Below, one piece after another: positions 20,512 to 31,620 of a stretch of 64,000 nt of DNA. Each line of letters starts with the position of its first letter. Position 1 is the stretch's first letter. The stretch spans positions 372,001 through 436,000 of the forward strand of contig FJOG01000016.1 in the NCBI GenBank assembly GCA_900073065.1, given 5' to 3'. The position numbers and the translations under genes were made by a program. The stretch is from Phialocephala subalpina (taxonomy: Eukaryota > Ascomycota > Leotiomycetes > Helotiales > Mollisiaceae). Under the pieces are notes generated by a model, which ran no database searches, was not told where the DNA came from, and saw nothing but the letters and a program-made list of their open reading frames with translations.

Positions 20512-20808
20512 TCACCTAATCCCCTGAATCCTCGCTAACCTTGACCGACTTGAGAACCTGCTATTCAAAGGCGGACTCGATAGGTAGGCTCCGCAGAGGA
20601 AGGATACGAAGAGAAGCAGGTATAGGATGAGCTGGCACATTTTTTCGTTGTGTTGAATGACTCCAATCGAAGTTCTAGGTCTCGTATCGTGAAGTGAAAG
20701 TGACTTGGTGATTCGCATCTCTGACTGAAGTCCGATTTTGGTGGGAGCTTGATTGTAGATTTCTTGGACTCTTCTTTCATAGTGATCCGCGAGTGGAGTA
20801 GGATCCAT
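20512..20808 (-). CDS. Possible small single-pass membrane protein (98 aa)
   Basis: The frame starts MDPTPLADHYERRVQEIYNQ, has a charged N-terminal half, then one strong hydrophobic segment (MCQLILYLLLFVSFLCGAYL) and a short basic tail. There is no homologue that I recognise. The layout is that of a tail-anchored or type II membrane protein, but the frame is short and may be fortuitous. Confidence 0.3.
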   Translation of the reverse strand: MDPTPLADHYERRVQEIYNQAPTKIGLQSEMRITKSLSLHDTRPRTSIGVIQHNEKMCQLILYLLLFVSFLCGAYLSSPPLNSRFSSRSRLARIQGIR

Positions 20809-22069
20809 AGAACTGAAGTTGGATTAAATAGCGAAGGAGCTAAAAGAGGCTACAAAGGTGTGGGAATTCAAATTTGAGTCAGATTTTTATTGTCTTTCGC
20901 CTTGCTATCTGGACCGCCTGGCTTCGAGCTAGTCGCATCTACGGTATTAAATCTAGCTTTCCCACATCACATTCACCTTTAACGTTGCCGGGGCCGGATA
21001 AAGAATGAAATAACAAGACTTTTCAAAGCATGTACGAAGTACACATGAAAATGAATAATGAGATAGCACTTACTCGACATATTTTCGAATCTTATTCCCT
21101 CTTCTTTAGGCGTCTCGCTAAGACTCGCTTAAGCAACAGGTAAAGGGGCGGGCCGTCCCGTGACAGCTTCAGTCTTGATGAAAATGGACCAACATGACTT
21201 GCTTCTCATTCATTTGTCAAAATTCCACCCAAAAATTCTTGGGAATACACATTGACAAAAATTTCAGCTTCAATGGAAGAGATAAGTCTTCAGAACGACG
21301 ACAGACAATTTGGATAAATTTTTTGCTAGACACAAACACCATGCGATGGATTTAAAGCTTAGAACGACAATTCCTGAAACCATAGGGACCACGAAGCCAG
21401 TATTGGCTCTCAGGACTGAAACCATTCTCCTTGGAATCGAGTGGAATCGCTGCGAAAAGAGCAACCTCACCTTTCGAAGACTCGACTTTTTGCTCACACT
21501 CATCATATTTGTTATCTTGCGCTCTCGTATCTAGCAACTCATCGACTCTTCAATCATCAATTTGGAATTGTCATTCTTTTCCAGCAATGGCAGTAACTTG
21601 GCAGTTGTGTACTATGCAGTGTTATTGTTACTCGCCGCCTTGGGAATTTGGCTCTGTCTGAATGGCCTGCGAAAGGAGTATAAATCTTGCTGGGCAGGAA
21701 CCCAAATTGATAGAGTAGTAAGGAGATGGACTTGTTTAGGAGGATGGATTGATGGAAACTCCATCAAAAGAGGTATTCCAGATGAGCTGCTGGGTATCCC
21801 GTTCCTAGGAAGGCCGAGGAGGTAGTGGGGTGCTGGTGACGTGGGACTGCCACGTCCAAACGTATGAGTATTCGTGATTTGACATGAGGGATGCAATGAG
21901 CTGCAATGAAGAACGAATCAAGAACAGAAAAGGAGAGTGCGGGAGTCAAGCAAAACAAGAGGTGTCATCGAATAAGCAAAACAGAAAGCAATAAATGCAA
22001 AGTTACCAACCCCTGCCGTCTGCAAATACCATCGTCCCTGATCCGGCTAACAGTCATTCCATCCACCTC

Positions 22070-22425
22070 TTAAGTCGCATACCTCATCCTCGCCTTGTCC
22101 AACATCTTACGTGTTAGCTCCTCAAACCTCTGCAGATCCTCCAACTTCTCCAATAACTCTTCCTCCGTCATCATCTTATTCAACTCTTCCTTGGTGTACT
22201 CTTTCCCTTCATCGACCTCGGTGCACAATCTCTGTCCGCCAGCTCTTTCTTCACAGCCTTGATGTCTATTCCGACTCGCTTCATGTCTGCAAGACATAGG
22301 TGTACGATGAGTGTGTATTTGATCCAGTCTGGATCAGTGGAGGTCTGCTGAGGAAGGTCGCCTTTACAGCGATGGCGGAGCTCGGAGATGGTCATCTTGT
22401 TGTGCTTGCGAATTTGGCAGGCCAT
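22070..22425 (-). pseudogene. Small helical protein gene with an apparent single-base frameshift
   Basis: A minus-strand ATG at 22425 opens MACQIRKHNKMTISELRHRC and runs through KAVKKELADRD. At about 22230-22240 the protein-like sequence moves to another frame and continues CTEVDEGKEYTKEELNKMM, with a Glu/Leu-rich helix (EEELLEKLEDLQRFEELTRK), to a stop near 22070. Each half alone ends or starts poorly, while joined they make a plausible protein of about 115 residues. No splice signals lie at the switch. The reading is a one-base deletion, either genuine decay or a sequence error. The family is not recognised. Confidence 0.4.
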
Positions 22426-23900
22426 GGCTGGGACTGATGGATTTGGTGGAGTTCGGGAGTCGATTGGGGGATGTGAAATTCGAGCCGTAAGCGGAAAGCT
22501 GGGTAGTCGGAAATCCTTTCAAGGGCTCCGGTCGAACGTCAAGTGCTGATTCGAATGGATACTCGAGAAGCTCGAAGAGACGATATGGCGAATATGGGAA
22601 AGCCCGTCTTTCTGTTGAGGACTAACTTTGAATCGTTTTAATTTTACTTTGTTGGGAGATTGGACTCGTGTAAGAGGGTAGCCGAGCCTCTTGAGTACCA
22701 GGACATGGCAGATAGGCAAGCCTCCGTACTTTGTCTGCTTCACCATCTGATTGATGAAAATTTGCTAGTAGGACAACATTCTCCTTCTTTGACAGGAAAA
22801 ATATGCAGAAACAAACATGGATTCTCTTTGCTAATCCTCATACGTCTTGTTCATGTCCAAAGTCAGAAGGTACGAGACAAGCAGCAGCTTCCTTCACAAG
22901 AATGAAGCTCAAACAGGAAGCACTTGATCCATATGACTCACAGAGCTTGTAGAGATACGAAAACGAAGCCAGTGAACATTCACCACCACACCTTCACGTT
23001 TGTGCAACAGCAATCGGTCACGTCAAAGTGCTGCTTGTGTGACCTTGCCATGCTCGCAATGTGCATCTGACCTCAGCTGGGCGTCCGGCAGATCTTTCTA
23101 TTTTTTCCTTCGATCATAGTGGAGCGTCGTTCTGCAAGTGCTGCATTTTTCGTCCCTTGTCATTGAGTGTACTGCTGTTAAATACTGATAGTCGCTGTCA
23201 AATAACAACTGCAAATGTAAGGCGAAACGGTGTAATCGCAGTGAAGATGCGAGTATAGTATGCATAGCGGGCTGATTACTTCGAGCCGCTGAAGTGCACT
23301 TCGCAAAGCGCCGTGCTCCCATAGCGTCAATGGTTGACGCTGCATTCCGCAGTGACTTTTCTCTTCGAAGCTCGTCGAAGATCCGTATTGTTAGCATTCA
23401 TAGTGGCGACTTAGAAAGCGTACGGAGTGGAGATGGCGGCTCCTGCCGTGTTTGACTTCATGTTGATAGCCTCACGTGAGTGAAAGCTCTGAGCGTGAAT
23501 TTGGATGACAAAGCAGACAAAAGAAAAAGAGGGGCGAAGAAGAAGAGACAAGCGGACTCAGAAACAATGTAAAGAGATTTGCAGAATCCATAATCCGATG
23601 ACAAAATACGATGCATAGAACCTGAATGGCACGATAAAGCAAACTCGAAGCAGAACGGATCAAATGCCATTATCTTAACAATTACAAAACATACCAAACC
23701 CGCAAAAATGCGCGAATGCTCTCATGCTGTACAAAGTGTATCCCATCCCATCATTTCGCTCGTATACTATAATACATATCATACAACCTAACAATCATCA
23801 TCTACTACGCCTATCCCTCTAGAGCCACGTGCTAGATCCTGGATATTGGTATCACCGCTCGCGCATCCATGCAATCAAGAAAACGCCATCCACCAAATCA
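22426..23900. other. Intergenic region, nothing recognised
   Basis: Only short open frames of 60-100 codons without domains are present on both strands. The last part (23700-23900) is the 3' flank of the sorting nexin gene. Confidence 0.35.
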
Positions 23901-26900
23901 TCACTGCGTAACAGCTCTCAAACCTTGCAATAACAGCCCAAACATTAATCCCCTTGCTACTTCTTCGACTTGTAAGCAATCGAAGATCCGTCCCATTGCT
24001 TCGCCTGTAGCGGCTTGGCCCATGACACCAGTTAGTGCGGCAGGTACACCTCGCTCGACGAGCAGTTTTCGAGCTTTGATTCGTAATCTTTCCTTTTCTT
24101 CGCTGCTCATCTCAGCGGGCCAAGCTTTTAGCTCTTCTTCGGTAGGTAGTGTGTTCTCTCTGAGCTTCTTCAGATGGGCAGCAATACCCGTGTCCGTCGT
24201 ATTGGCCGCGATGAGCGAGTCTTGGATGAGTGTCTGGATAGATGAGAGCGAAGGATTGCTGGGTCGAAGAAGGAACGTCTTGGCGGCTGTGAGGAGAGTG
24301 CGACGGATATTCCAGGCTGAGGAAAGGGTGTACAATTCATTGATGACGGCGAAGAGAAGCTCTACTGCTACACGAGTTTCGGCTTCACTGAGAGGTGTGG
24401 CTTCCTTTCGAGGTCGGCGAGGTAGTGCTGGTGCTTGTGGAATAGAGGTTAGAACTGGAATTGATGGTCGTCGGACTGATGACATTGACGGGCGAGCAGG
24501 CGATTGTTGCGATGGAGCTGTGCTGGTGGATGTTCGAGAAGGAGGTATGGTGCTTTCCGCCCGAGACTGCGCTGCGGTAGACACATCTGTTTGCGATCCA
24601 CCTTCGTCGGGAATCTCGCTTGGAGGAAGAGGTAGTTTCATCTCACTCATCGTACCTTGAGTAGGAGATGATAAGGGCGTGCCTCTTCTCGATGGAGCTC
24701 TGCTTACGTCTCGACTTTGAGTGGTACTTCGTCGTCCGCTCATCGACGACCTGGCGGATGTGGTTGGGCGAGGCTCTCGTTCACCTTCTTCTTCCACAAT
24801 TGAATTGTAGCTTGGTCTGCGTTCCATGGCTGGAAGCGTCGATGGCTGAGTGCTGACAATAGGTGTAGCTCGGAGGCTCTCTTCACTGACCCTATTTGCC
24901 CGAGGTGCCGTGATGGAGTTCATACTGTCCATTCTCGGTAAGGTGGAAGTCGAAGAGCGATTGGCAGTATGCATTCCCAGACTACTAGAGCTGCCGTTCG
25001 TCTTTTGGCCCAGGTTTCCAATGTTATTGAATACTCCCGTCAACCCGCCACCGATTGCCTTTCCACCCTGTGCCACACCTTTCGGGGCACTTGCGAGAAC
25101 GTCCAGCATGCCCTTGCCCATGGATTCAAATGCAGACGGTGTTGGCCACCCGATGCCAGGAAACCCGTTCTTGCCACCTCCCATGGAGTTGCCTTGATCT
25201 TTTTCAAGGAATCTTTTCATAGCATCGCTCTCTGCGAGCTCTTTATACCAACAAGCATCGCGTAGATATCGTTCAAGTTCTCCCCTGAGGGATGATTTCG
25301 TATGTTCTTTCCAGTTTGGCAATGTCTGGTGCTGCTCAGTGAAAGCCGTCACACCGGAGATCTGCGCAATACGTCGAAGAATCTCATGTAAAGGCTCGAA
25401 ATCGGGATATCTCCGAATGGTCATCCAGCCTGGATGGTCTGATGATGCAGGCTCAACTTGAATCAGTAACTCTACGTTCGGTTTGCTTCGTAGTCTGCCC
25501 TTATCCGCTCCTGTCGAATCGTCTAGTATTGTGATTTGCGCGTTGTGGAGCGTTTTTTCAGATATCTTCCTTCGAGCAGGTGACTCCTCCTGCAGAGCAA
25601 GAGGCGTCGATTGAGGGACAATCTGGTCAAAGCTAGTAAAAGGTTTGTGACCTTGTGATGAGGTGGGCGAGCTGGACTTGTTCGAGAATGAAGACTCGGA
25701 GGCTTTTGACATAGGACGTTGCTGAGAGGTCGCTGATTTGGGCTCCATGGATCCATTGCTAGATGCTGCCTTGCTATTTGCAATCTCCGCTCCTTCGGCA
25801 GGCTTTGATACCAATGACCGAGTTGAAGTGGGAGATGCTATATCCGAGGTTGATGACTGATTGTTGGTCAACGCGCTCGTATTGAGGTGCAAAGACTCGG
25901 CATTCTGCTGTACTGCCTCTACAAGAGTTGGCGGAGCATCGTCCAGAGCATTCGGGGAAGCCTTTATCTTCTTGGCGTCCTCTTCCGCGATCAATTGAGA
26001 TAGTCTTTTCGCTTCTTCCATGGCCTCTTCCATAGCTTCCTCCGCTTTGCTCAAACGCTTCTTATGTTTTTTGACTTCAGACTTCTCTTTCTCCACCTGA
26101 CTTCTGGGCGTTCTTGCAATTCTGATGTTGCCAACATTCCCATCAAAATCGTTAAATGGATTGCTGAGCAAGTCATCTCCGCCACCTACGCCTGCATCTA
26201 TTGCTTGACTGAAATCTGGTTCTCCTTCCTCAAGCAGATAGACAATCCATCCATTAATCCACTCTGGCTTCGAGCATGACTGTAAAGCCATTTCCAACAC
26301 CAGTCCAGCTAGAGCCTCTCGCAGAAAGGTTCTGGCAGGGTCACAGTCGTATGCTGACTTCTCCAGGAAGTTTTGTAATATATCCTCCGCAACCATCTTG
26401 AATTTTTTGGCTTGCTGTCGCTGATTGAGAACATTGGCAAGGTTTGATTCGGGATTCGCCGACAGGTACGTATATACAGCCTCTGCTGGAGGAACATTCG
26501 AGCCTTGTGATGCAGAAAAGGCGGACGACAATTCGTTGAGGAAGACAATGACGATCGAGGAGCAGTTCGTGAGGAAGTCGAGGAAAGTATCTGCGGGTCT
26601 TTTTCTCGACAGGTGAAGGGATATCGAGAGGAGGAGCTTGACAAAGGTCTGCCTTGCTGCTGCTGGGAATGAGTTGTCCTTTGGAAGGATAGGACCATAC
26701 CACCACTTCACATAGTCCCGAATCACAGCGTCTGTGAGCTCATTGAGAGCTGCAGCGGTTTCTGGCTGGAAGCCCTCGAAATTGCTGCCGACAATTGCTG
26801 AATCCTCCTCATCGTCCTCATCCTTGTCTTGGATGTCCCGCAGGTCCAGGAGTCTCTTCACAATATCGATTCCTTTCTCCTTCCGAGCCTCCTCAATTGA

Positions 26901-27185
26901 GACAGAACTTTGCCCTTCCCATGTAGCATGTAACACCACACCTCCCAATGCGCCAATCAACACCAAACCTACCCGTCCCAGAACCAGGTATGTCGATGCT
27001 GCCAACCCGACGGCAATTCCGCAGATGGTTTCTGGGGTAGCTGTTGATAGAAACCGCAGGGCCCGTGTAGTGAGGTCTTCATCGCTGGGAGTTGTCGAGG
27101 TGGGTTTCGATACTGGCATAGTTTCGGCGTCGTTTGCGACGGCAAGGCCATCGTGATGCTCTTTCTCTCCGGCTGTTCCGTTCAT
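23901..27185 (-). CDS. PXA-PX-Nexin_C sorting nexin, membrane-anchored (1094 aa)
   Basis: One uninterrupted frame of 1094 codons. After a polar N-terminus come two adjacent hydrophobic segments (about residues 52-87, including YLVLGRVGLVLIGALGGVV). A PXA domain follows (about 125-330, ALNELTDAVIRDYVKWWYGP). A charged helix (SQVEKEKSEVKKHKKRLSKA) and a long Ser-rich linker come next. Then comes a PX domain (about 545-670, WMTIRRYPDFEPLHEILRR) and, at the end, a Nexin_C domain (about 965-1085, ETRVAVELLFAVINELYTLS). This order is that of the SNX13/Mdm1 group without the RGS domain. Family knowledge: the PX domain binds phosphoinositides, and members tether the ER to vacuole or endosomes or act in lipid transfer. 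The particular role in this species is inference. Confidence 0.85.
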   Translation of the reverse strand: MNGTAGEKEHHDGLAVANDAETMPVSKPTSTTPSDEDLTTRALRFLSTATPETICGIAVGLAASTYLVLGRVGLVLIGALGGVVLHATWEGQSSVSIEEARKEKGIDIVKRLLDLRDIQDKDEDDEEDSAIVGSNFEGFQPETAAALNELTDAVIRDYVKWWYGPILPKDNSFPAAARQTFVKLLLSISLHLSRKRPADTFLDFLTNCSSIVIVFLNELSSAFSASQGSNVPPAEAVYTYLSANPESNLANVLNQRQQAKKFKMVAEDILQNFLEKSAYDCDPARTFLREALAGLVLEMALQSCSKPEWINGWIVYLLEEGEPDFSQAIDAGVGGGDDLLSNPFNDFDGNVGNIRIARTPRSQVEKEKSEVKKHKKRLSKAEEAMEEAMEEAKRLSQLIAEEDAKKIKASPNALDDAPPTLVEAVQQNAESLHLNTSALTNNQSSTSDIASPTSTRSLVSKPAEGAEIANSKAASSNGSMEPKSATSQQRPMSKASESSFSNKSSSPTSSQGHKPFTSFDQIVPQSTPLALQEESPARRKISEKTLHNAQITILDDSTGADKGRLRSKPNVELLIQVEPASSDHPGWMTIRRYPDFEPLHEILRRIAQISGVTAFTEQHQTLPNWKEHTKSSLRGELERYLRDACWYKELAESDAMKRFLEKDQGNSMGGGKNGFPGIGWPTPSAFESMGKGMLDVLASAPKGVAQGGKAIGGGLTGVFNNIGNLGQKTNGSSSSLGMHTANRSSTSTLPRMDSMNSITAPRANRVSEESLRATPIVSTQPSTLPAMERRPSYNSIVEEEGEREPRPTTSARSSMSGRRSTTQSRDVSRAPSRRGTPLSSPTQGTMSEMKLPLPPSEIPDEGGSQTDVSTAAQSRAESTIPPSRTSTSTAPSQQSPARPSMSSVRRPSIPVLTSIPQAPALPRRPRKEATPLSEAETRVAVELLFAVINELYTLSSAWNIRRTLLTAAKTFLLRPSNPSLSSIQTLIQDSLIAANTTDTGIAAHLKKLRENTLPTEEELKAWPAEMSSEEKERLRIKARKLLVERGVPAALTGVMGQAATGEAMGRIFDCLQVEEVARGLMFGLLLQGLRAVTQ

Positions 27186-27728
27186 TGCGCTCGTCTCTCC
27201 TCCTGGCGCATGCTCATGATCCTCTCTCGAATGTTTATGGTCGCTATCGTGAATGTTTTAGAGGTCGTGGATGGCAAATCATCACAATTGAGGAACAGAC
27301 AACGGAGAAATCAGGATAGAATTCGCAACTTGTTTTTACAGTGCTTCGTGAAACTGGTGCTCCTCCACTGAAAATGTCCATGCACACGTATCTCCCCTTT
27401 AAAATAGAAATGCTGTCAGCAAGTGAGGCGCTGAAACTGCTACCCCATGAAGTTAAGCTTCGTCACAAAGATCCCTGTCGCTCGCGTTTGATCGCGTCTC
27501 CCTGTCACCCCAACCGTGCGGCAATCTACGAACTCACCTACGATATTGACAACTCCATCTACTGAAAACCCTCCCTACACGTCGACATACATTGGATTGA
27601 TCGATTGTGTCAAGCTTCAGGTAGGTGATCTGCCGACTTTACAATTGCCAATGTTCTAACAACCTGCTGTCAGATCACCACTGTCTTTTCATACCCCCAT
27701 CAAGCTCGATCATCCCGCAAACATCAAC

Positions 27729-28321
27729 ATGGGCAAAGGCAAGAGAGGACACGACGAAGTCGACACATATGCCGAGGATGACTTCGTTGAGAATGATGAT
27801 GGCAACGCACCTAAGAAGAAGACCAAAAAGGCAGCACCAAGCAAAGGCGGAAAGAAGTCTGTCGAGGAAAAGTCTTGGGAGGTCGGTTCGAGACATTGAT
27901 CGAGGCACAAGCACCTGGCATTGACAAATACTACAGTTATCGTCTGGACGAAATCCCAAACGACTTGGTGTGAGCGAGTTCAAGGGTCAGACGCTCATTC
28001 GAGTTGGAGAAACATATGAGAAAGACGGAGAATATCTTCCCGGCAAGAAGGTACGGAAAATTGGCAGCCGGCAATGATTTATTCTAACGAGCCCAGGGTA
28101 TTTCTCTCACTGTGGATCAATATACGGCTCTCCTGGATGCCATCCCAAAGATGAATGCACATCTCGAATCCCAAGGCATCAAGGTTAGCGGTTCTGCCGT
28201 CGACGACGACGATGAGATGGAAGAAGAAGAAGCCAAGCCTCAAAGAAAGGCCAAGACGAAGGCTAAGTCGAAGTCGAACATCGAGGCTACATCGGACGAA
28301 GAGGAGGAGGATGAAGAGTGA
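27729..28321 (+). CDS. SUB1: PC4/Sub1-type transcriptional coactivator (163 aa)
   Basis: Three exons, 27729-27881, 27937-28050 and 28097-28321. The introns are 27882-27936 (GTCGGT...CTACAG) and 28051-28096 (GTACGG...GCCCAG), both phase 0. The N-terminus is acidic then lysine-rich. The PC4 single-strand DNA-binding domain follows (ELSSGRNPKRLGVSEFKGQ, LIRVGETYEKDGEYLPGKK, GISLTVDQYTALLDAIPKM). The C-terminal tail alternates acidic and basic blocks and ends EEEEDEE. Sub1/PC4 binds melted promoter DNA and helps RNA polymerase II initiation, and also acts in polymerase III transcription and genome stability. The gene diverges from the sorting nexin gene across about 540 bases. Confidence 0.9.
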
Positions 28322-28669
28322 GGCACGCTTTGAATGCGGTATTGTGAGGAATCTTTGCTCTTGGAGTTCGGGACAATCGATTCGATAGTGTATATTGACA
28401 ATGGATAGGCGTACGAGGCAGAGCTCTTGAATGGGCTGAGCCAGCACAAAGATGGATATGAGTTATGATCAGACAGTGTACCAGTACAAGGCCAAATGAA
28501 ACTTTCATCTTGCCCCTAAACTGTTCACTGTGCTATCAAATAATTGTTAGCGGCATGTCATGATGGCTCAAGTAAATCCAACCAAGTAAGTACTTCTTCA
28601 TTCTCAATCTACCGCTTTAAATATCGAAAAATCTAAGTCCATCTATCTGACTATATCTCGACTATTGCG

Positions 28670-28936
28670 ATGTCTTTGAGTTTGATAACTTCATACGAGT
28701 ACGACCTCGAATTTGGCCAATCTTGCCCTCAACTCCACAAGGCTCGCAAAGATTTAGATCAATTGAGCCGCTCTCAGGTCAGCCAAAGTTACATGCCCGT
28801 CGCCGTATCTCATGAAGTCCTTCTGACTCCAAGTCATTATGCCACCATCAGGCCTCTCCTAGACCCAATGCACGAAGTACCCCTCAACCACTTTCTTCGG
28901 CGGAATGAAACCCAACCCGTTCGAGAGACTAAGTAA
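28670..28936 (+). CDS. Hypothetical small protein (88 aa)
   Basis: A single frame MSLSLITSYEYDLEFGQSC... of 88 codons, with no signal peptide or domain. Its stop region overlaps the stop region of the F-box-like gene on the opposite strand by eight bases, giving a tail-to-tail arrangement. The composition looks protein-like, but no family is recognised. Confidence 0.3.
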   Translation: MSLSLITSYEYDLEFGQSCPQLHKARKDLDQLSRSQVSQSYMPVAVSHEVLLTPSHYATIRPLLDPMHEVPLNHFLRRNETQPVRETK

Positions 28937-29543
28937 AAGTCCGCGGTGCACACCCAAAGTATTCGCGACAACTCGCCTCATTGTTTTCTTGTTCGCTTGA
29001 AGGATCCAGTCCAGGATTGATGAAGGTGGGGTCACGCCCGACGAGCTTTCTCGGTAGACAATTTCTTCTGATTTCCAGATTGGGTGTCCTGTGTCGTATT
29101 TTTTTAAAATCTGTACAATCCAAGATGATGGTCTCGAGTTTATTCATGAGCGTGATCTTCTGCGCTTTAAAGTGGAGCGGAAAGACAAAAGTTATGCATT
29201 GCAGCTGCAACAAATCTTTCAGTCTTCTCTCGTTGAACTCTTCGGCGCTATTTGCGTCGACTTGACATGCGCTGATATTCCTCAAAGTATTCGGTGTAAA
29301 GTTCTTGGTCTGGAACGGCTTACAAACAGAAAAGGATTGCTGGAACCTTATGGCGCCTGTGATCGATGAGATCTTCCATGAAGGACCGGTGGATATCGTC
29401 TGTCAGGATCTTGATGCGCAGCTCCTTGGGGAGTTCCTTAACGCGAGAAAGAAGATCTTTGAATTTGTCGTTCTTTTCCTGTTATTGTTGCTACTGCTTG
29501 TAAGGCCAGAAGCCACAACCAAGTGTTGTATTGTCTCAGCCAT
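28929..29543 (-). CDS. F-box-like hypothetical protein in three short exons
   Basis: The middle exon begins after the acceptor AATAACAG and reads EKNDKFKDLLSRVKELPKEL RIKIL, an F-box-like start (LPxELRxxIL). A 52-base intron (GTAAGC...TATCAG, at about 29260-29320) then joins FCF to ACQVDANSAEEFNERRLK. The frame continues to a stop at 28929. The intron removes an in-frame stop and restores the frame, which is good support for it. The first exon is less sure: an ATG at 29543 followed by eight codons and a weak donor (GTTGTG) would give MAETIQHL before the middle exon. The product would be about 180 residues. Fungal F-box-like proteins of this kind are usually of unknown role. No LRR or other partner domain is visible. 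Confidence 0.5.
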
Positions 29544-30222
29544 TTTGAGCACCTGAAAGTAGCTGTACAATCAAGGGTTTCGAATCTGGGGCTTCCACGT
29601 CATGAAAAGATTGAAGTCTAGTCTACCCCAAATGCGGATTGAGTTAGGAGGCGGGAGTACCCTCAGCTATCCCACAATGACTCGTCACTTCGTGAAGCTT
29701 TGTATCCGGACGAACTATAGTATGCGGGCTGCTGTGTTCGTCGACATCATATTTATTGCTGCTGTCATGCGAAATGCCGTTATCGTGGTTACGCCCTGCC
29801 TCAGCAACCTTCAGCTTCAATTCAACACATCTCTTCTCCGTCGCATTTTTGACACGATGGCTTTTAAAAGTTCAGTTGCTTCCTTTTCACAAGAATGCAT
29901 ATCTTTTAATTGATGCAAACATTGAATTTATCAGCTTTTCAAGCGGTGTGACGGGCGATTCGGGTACAAATCTAGCGATGAGCGAGGAAGTGTCCTTCCA
30001 TCTTGACATCTAAGGCTTGTCAAGTTTCAACACAATCGCTTCACTGTCTGTCAGTTGGCTTCATTTTTGATCCTCTTATATATTCTCTCGAGGTCGCTGC
30101 GGTGTGTGCCCGGAAGGATACGAGTTTATGTGGAGCAATTCGGAGCAGATGCACATGCAAGTCCAATACCATGACCGCATAGAAGATGATTTCGATCAAG
30201 AGATACAATGCGATGAGACGGA
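29544..30222. other. Possible gene remnant, frames broken
   Basis: On the minus strand an ATG at 30011 gives MSRWKDTSSLIARFVPESPV and about 40 codons. A second plausible stretch in another frame (NATEKRCVELKLKVAEAG, then IVRPDTKLHEVTSHCGIAEG) ends at about 29650. No good intron joins them. This may be a decayed gene, but nothing identifies it. Confidence 0.3.
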
Positions 30223-30451
30223 ATGAAGGGATTGAATGACATGTTACATTGCGAGAGGGAGATCAAGTGTGTGAGTGAAGCGAATCAATTTCGTGCGTCT
30301 ATTTACAAGCAATCACCAGTGTCCAATCGCCAATTCCATCTATCGCCAACTCCATCCACCACTAACCTCATCCACCGCCGACGTCAACACCGTCACCATC
30401 CTCCATCACCATCCACCGAAACCGACGTGCAGACACGAGTGCACGAAAGAC

Positions 30452-31530
30452 GAGACGACTCAGGAGGAGTCGAGGAGATCCGAATCCAGAAGACGTGCTA
30501 TCACAAGAGCACAAGAGAAGAGACGACTCAAGAAGAGTCGAGGAGATCCATATCCAGAGAAGATCCAAATCCAGAAGAGAGCGAATGTCGAAAAGAAAAG
30601 AGTCAAGAAAAGAGAGTGTGTCCTGGTCTCAGCTTCGTCTCCCGAAGGAGCTTACTAGACACCCATCGCCATTTCGTGAAGGCGCCAGGGACTCGATGGG
30701 CTCCCCTGACCTCCTCGCGGAAGTCAGAGGAACACGTGTATAAAGCCCACGTGTAGGCACCGGGAGAATAACCGTATCCGAACCAGAAGAGACAAACCGA
30801 GATAAAGATGCTGAAGTTTTTGTGTTTTTGTGAGTTTTCCGAGTTTTTTTTGTGTTTTCCGAGAAGAATGATAACTGAAATCGAGAATAACGCTGAGGTC
30901 CAACCGTGAGGCCGATCCGAGAAGATAAGAATAGTCGAAAAGCAAGAAGAAATCGAAGCAACGCTATGGTCCAGTTGTTGAAACAGAACCGAGGAGATAA
31001 GAATAGTCGAAAGTACTGAAAGAAACGCTGAGTGTTTGTCGACAAGCCCGACAAACAGGGACCACCGTGAGAGAGAAACCACCAGAAGTAACCACCAGAA
31101 GAGGCAAACCAGAGAGAGTAGCGGAGAGGTTGACATGTCTGGCGTCATGTTGGAAGAGGCTGAAATTGAAGTGAGTCGTATGGAGAGTCGAAAGCCTTCT
31201 CAGGAGCAGTGACATCGATCCGACTCCAATTCAGCTGAGGGTATGGCGAAGGTTGATCCATGGTAAAGGTCCTCAGGCCTTCTAGGGAGCAAGAGGAAGC
31301 CGCCCCTTATCCATGGAACAACAAAGAGATGACAAAAGAAGAAGGATCCAGATGGGTGAAAGAGGGTGAGGCGTCTGGGCACCTCGGAAGAGGTCGGTGT
31401 CGTGAGAGATGTGGAGAGTCGAATAGCCTTCTCGGGAGCAGTGACTTCGATCCGAACGACAACCAGCAAAGAGGAGAGCGAAAACTGATCCTGGCAACGG
31501 TCCTATGGCCTTCTCGGGAGCGCGGAGGTT
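30452..31530. repeat. Cluster of degenerate direct repeats
   Basis: Three families of imperfect direct repeats follow one another. A 30-base unit starting GAGACGACTCA lies at 30452-30481 and again at 30520-30549. A unit of about 71 bases, ending GATAAGAATAGTCGAAA, lies at about 30890-30940 and 30961-31012. A unit of about 230 bases, containing GGAGAGTCGAA, CCTTCT and GGAGCAGTGAC motifs, starts near 31181 and again near 31411. The open frames over this region inherit the repeats (for example repeated STILISS and related peptides on the minus strand) and are not believed to be genes. It may be a decayed satellite-like array or the remains of a transposon. Confidence 0.65.
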
Positions 31531-31580
31531 GCCGAAGTTGACCATGACCAGCAAAGAACACACCAAATCACCAAACCACA

Positions 31581-31620
31581 CCACACCAAACCACACCAAA
31601 CCACACCAAACCACACCATA
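31581..31620. repeat. 10-bp minisatellite, four copies
   Basis: Four consecutive copies of CCACACCAAA, the last slightly changed, stand here with a related run just before. A short duplicated CCAGACCGAAGG motif follows at about 31627-31655. Confidence 0.9.

Larger units (their letters stand above)
18884..22069. other. Gene-poor stretch with short membrane-type open frames
   Basis: No confident gene is seen in 3.2 kb. The minus-strand frame 19710-20018 encodes a likely transmembrane helix (LINLALFILAYGFVILHISIV). It is preceded in another frame by MYDQKPTSFNTKFFWKL, so an intron or frameshift may join them. The plus-strand frame 21562-21825 has one hydrophobic helix (VVYYAVLLLLAALGIWLCL). The minus-strand frame 21352-21537 reads as plausible protein (QDNKYDECEQKVESSKGE) but has no partner exon. 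Confidence 0.3.

Noticed and set aside
30603..31148. 181-codon hydrophobic minus-strand frame that looks like a membrane protein
   Set aside because: It is read through the degenerate direct repeats. The hydrophobicity comes from translating the purine-rich strand's complement, and the repeats recur inside it.
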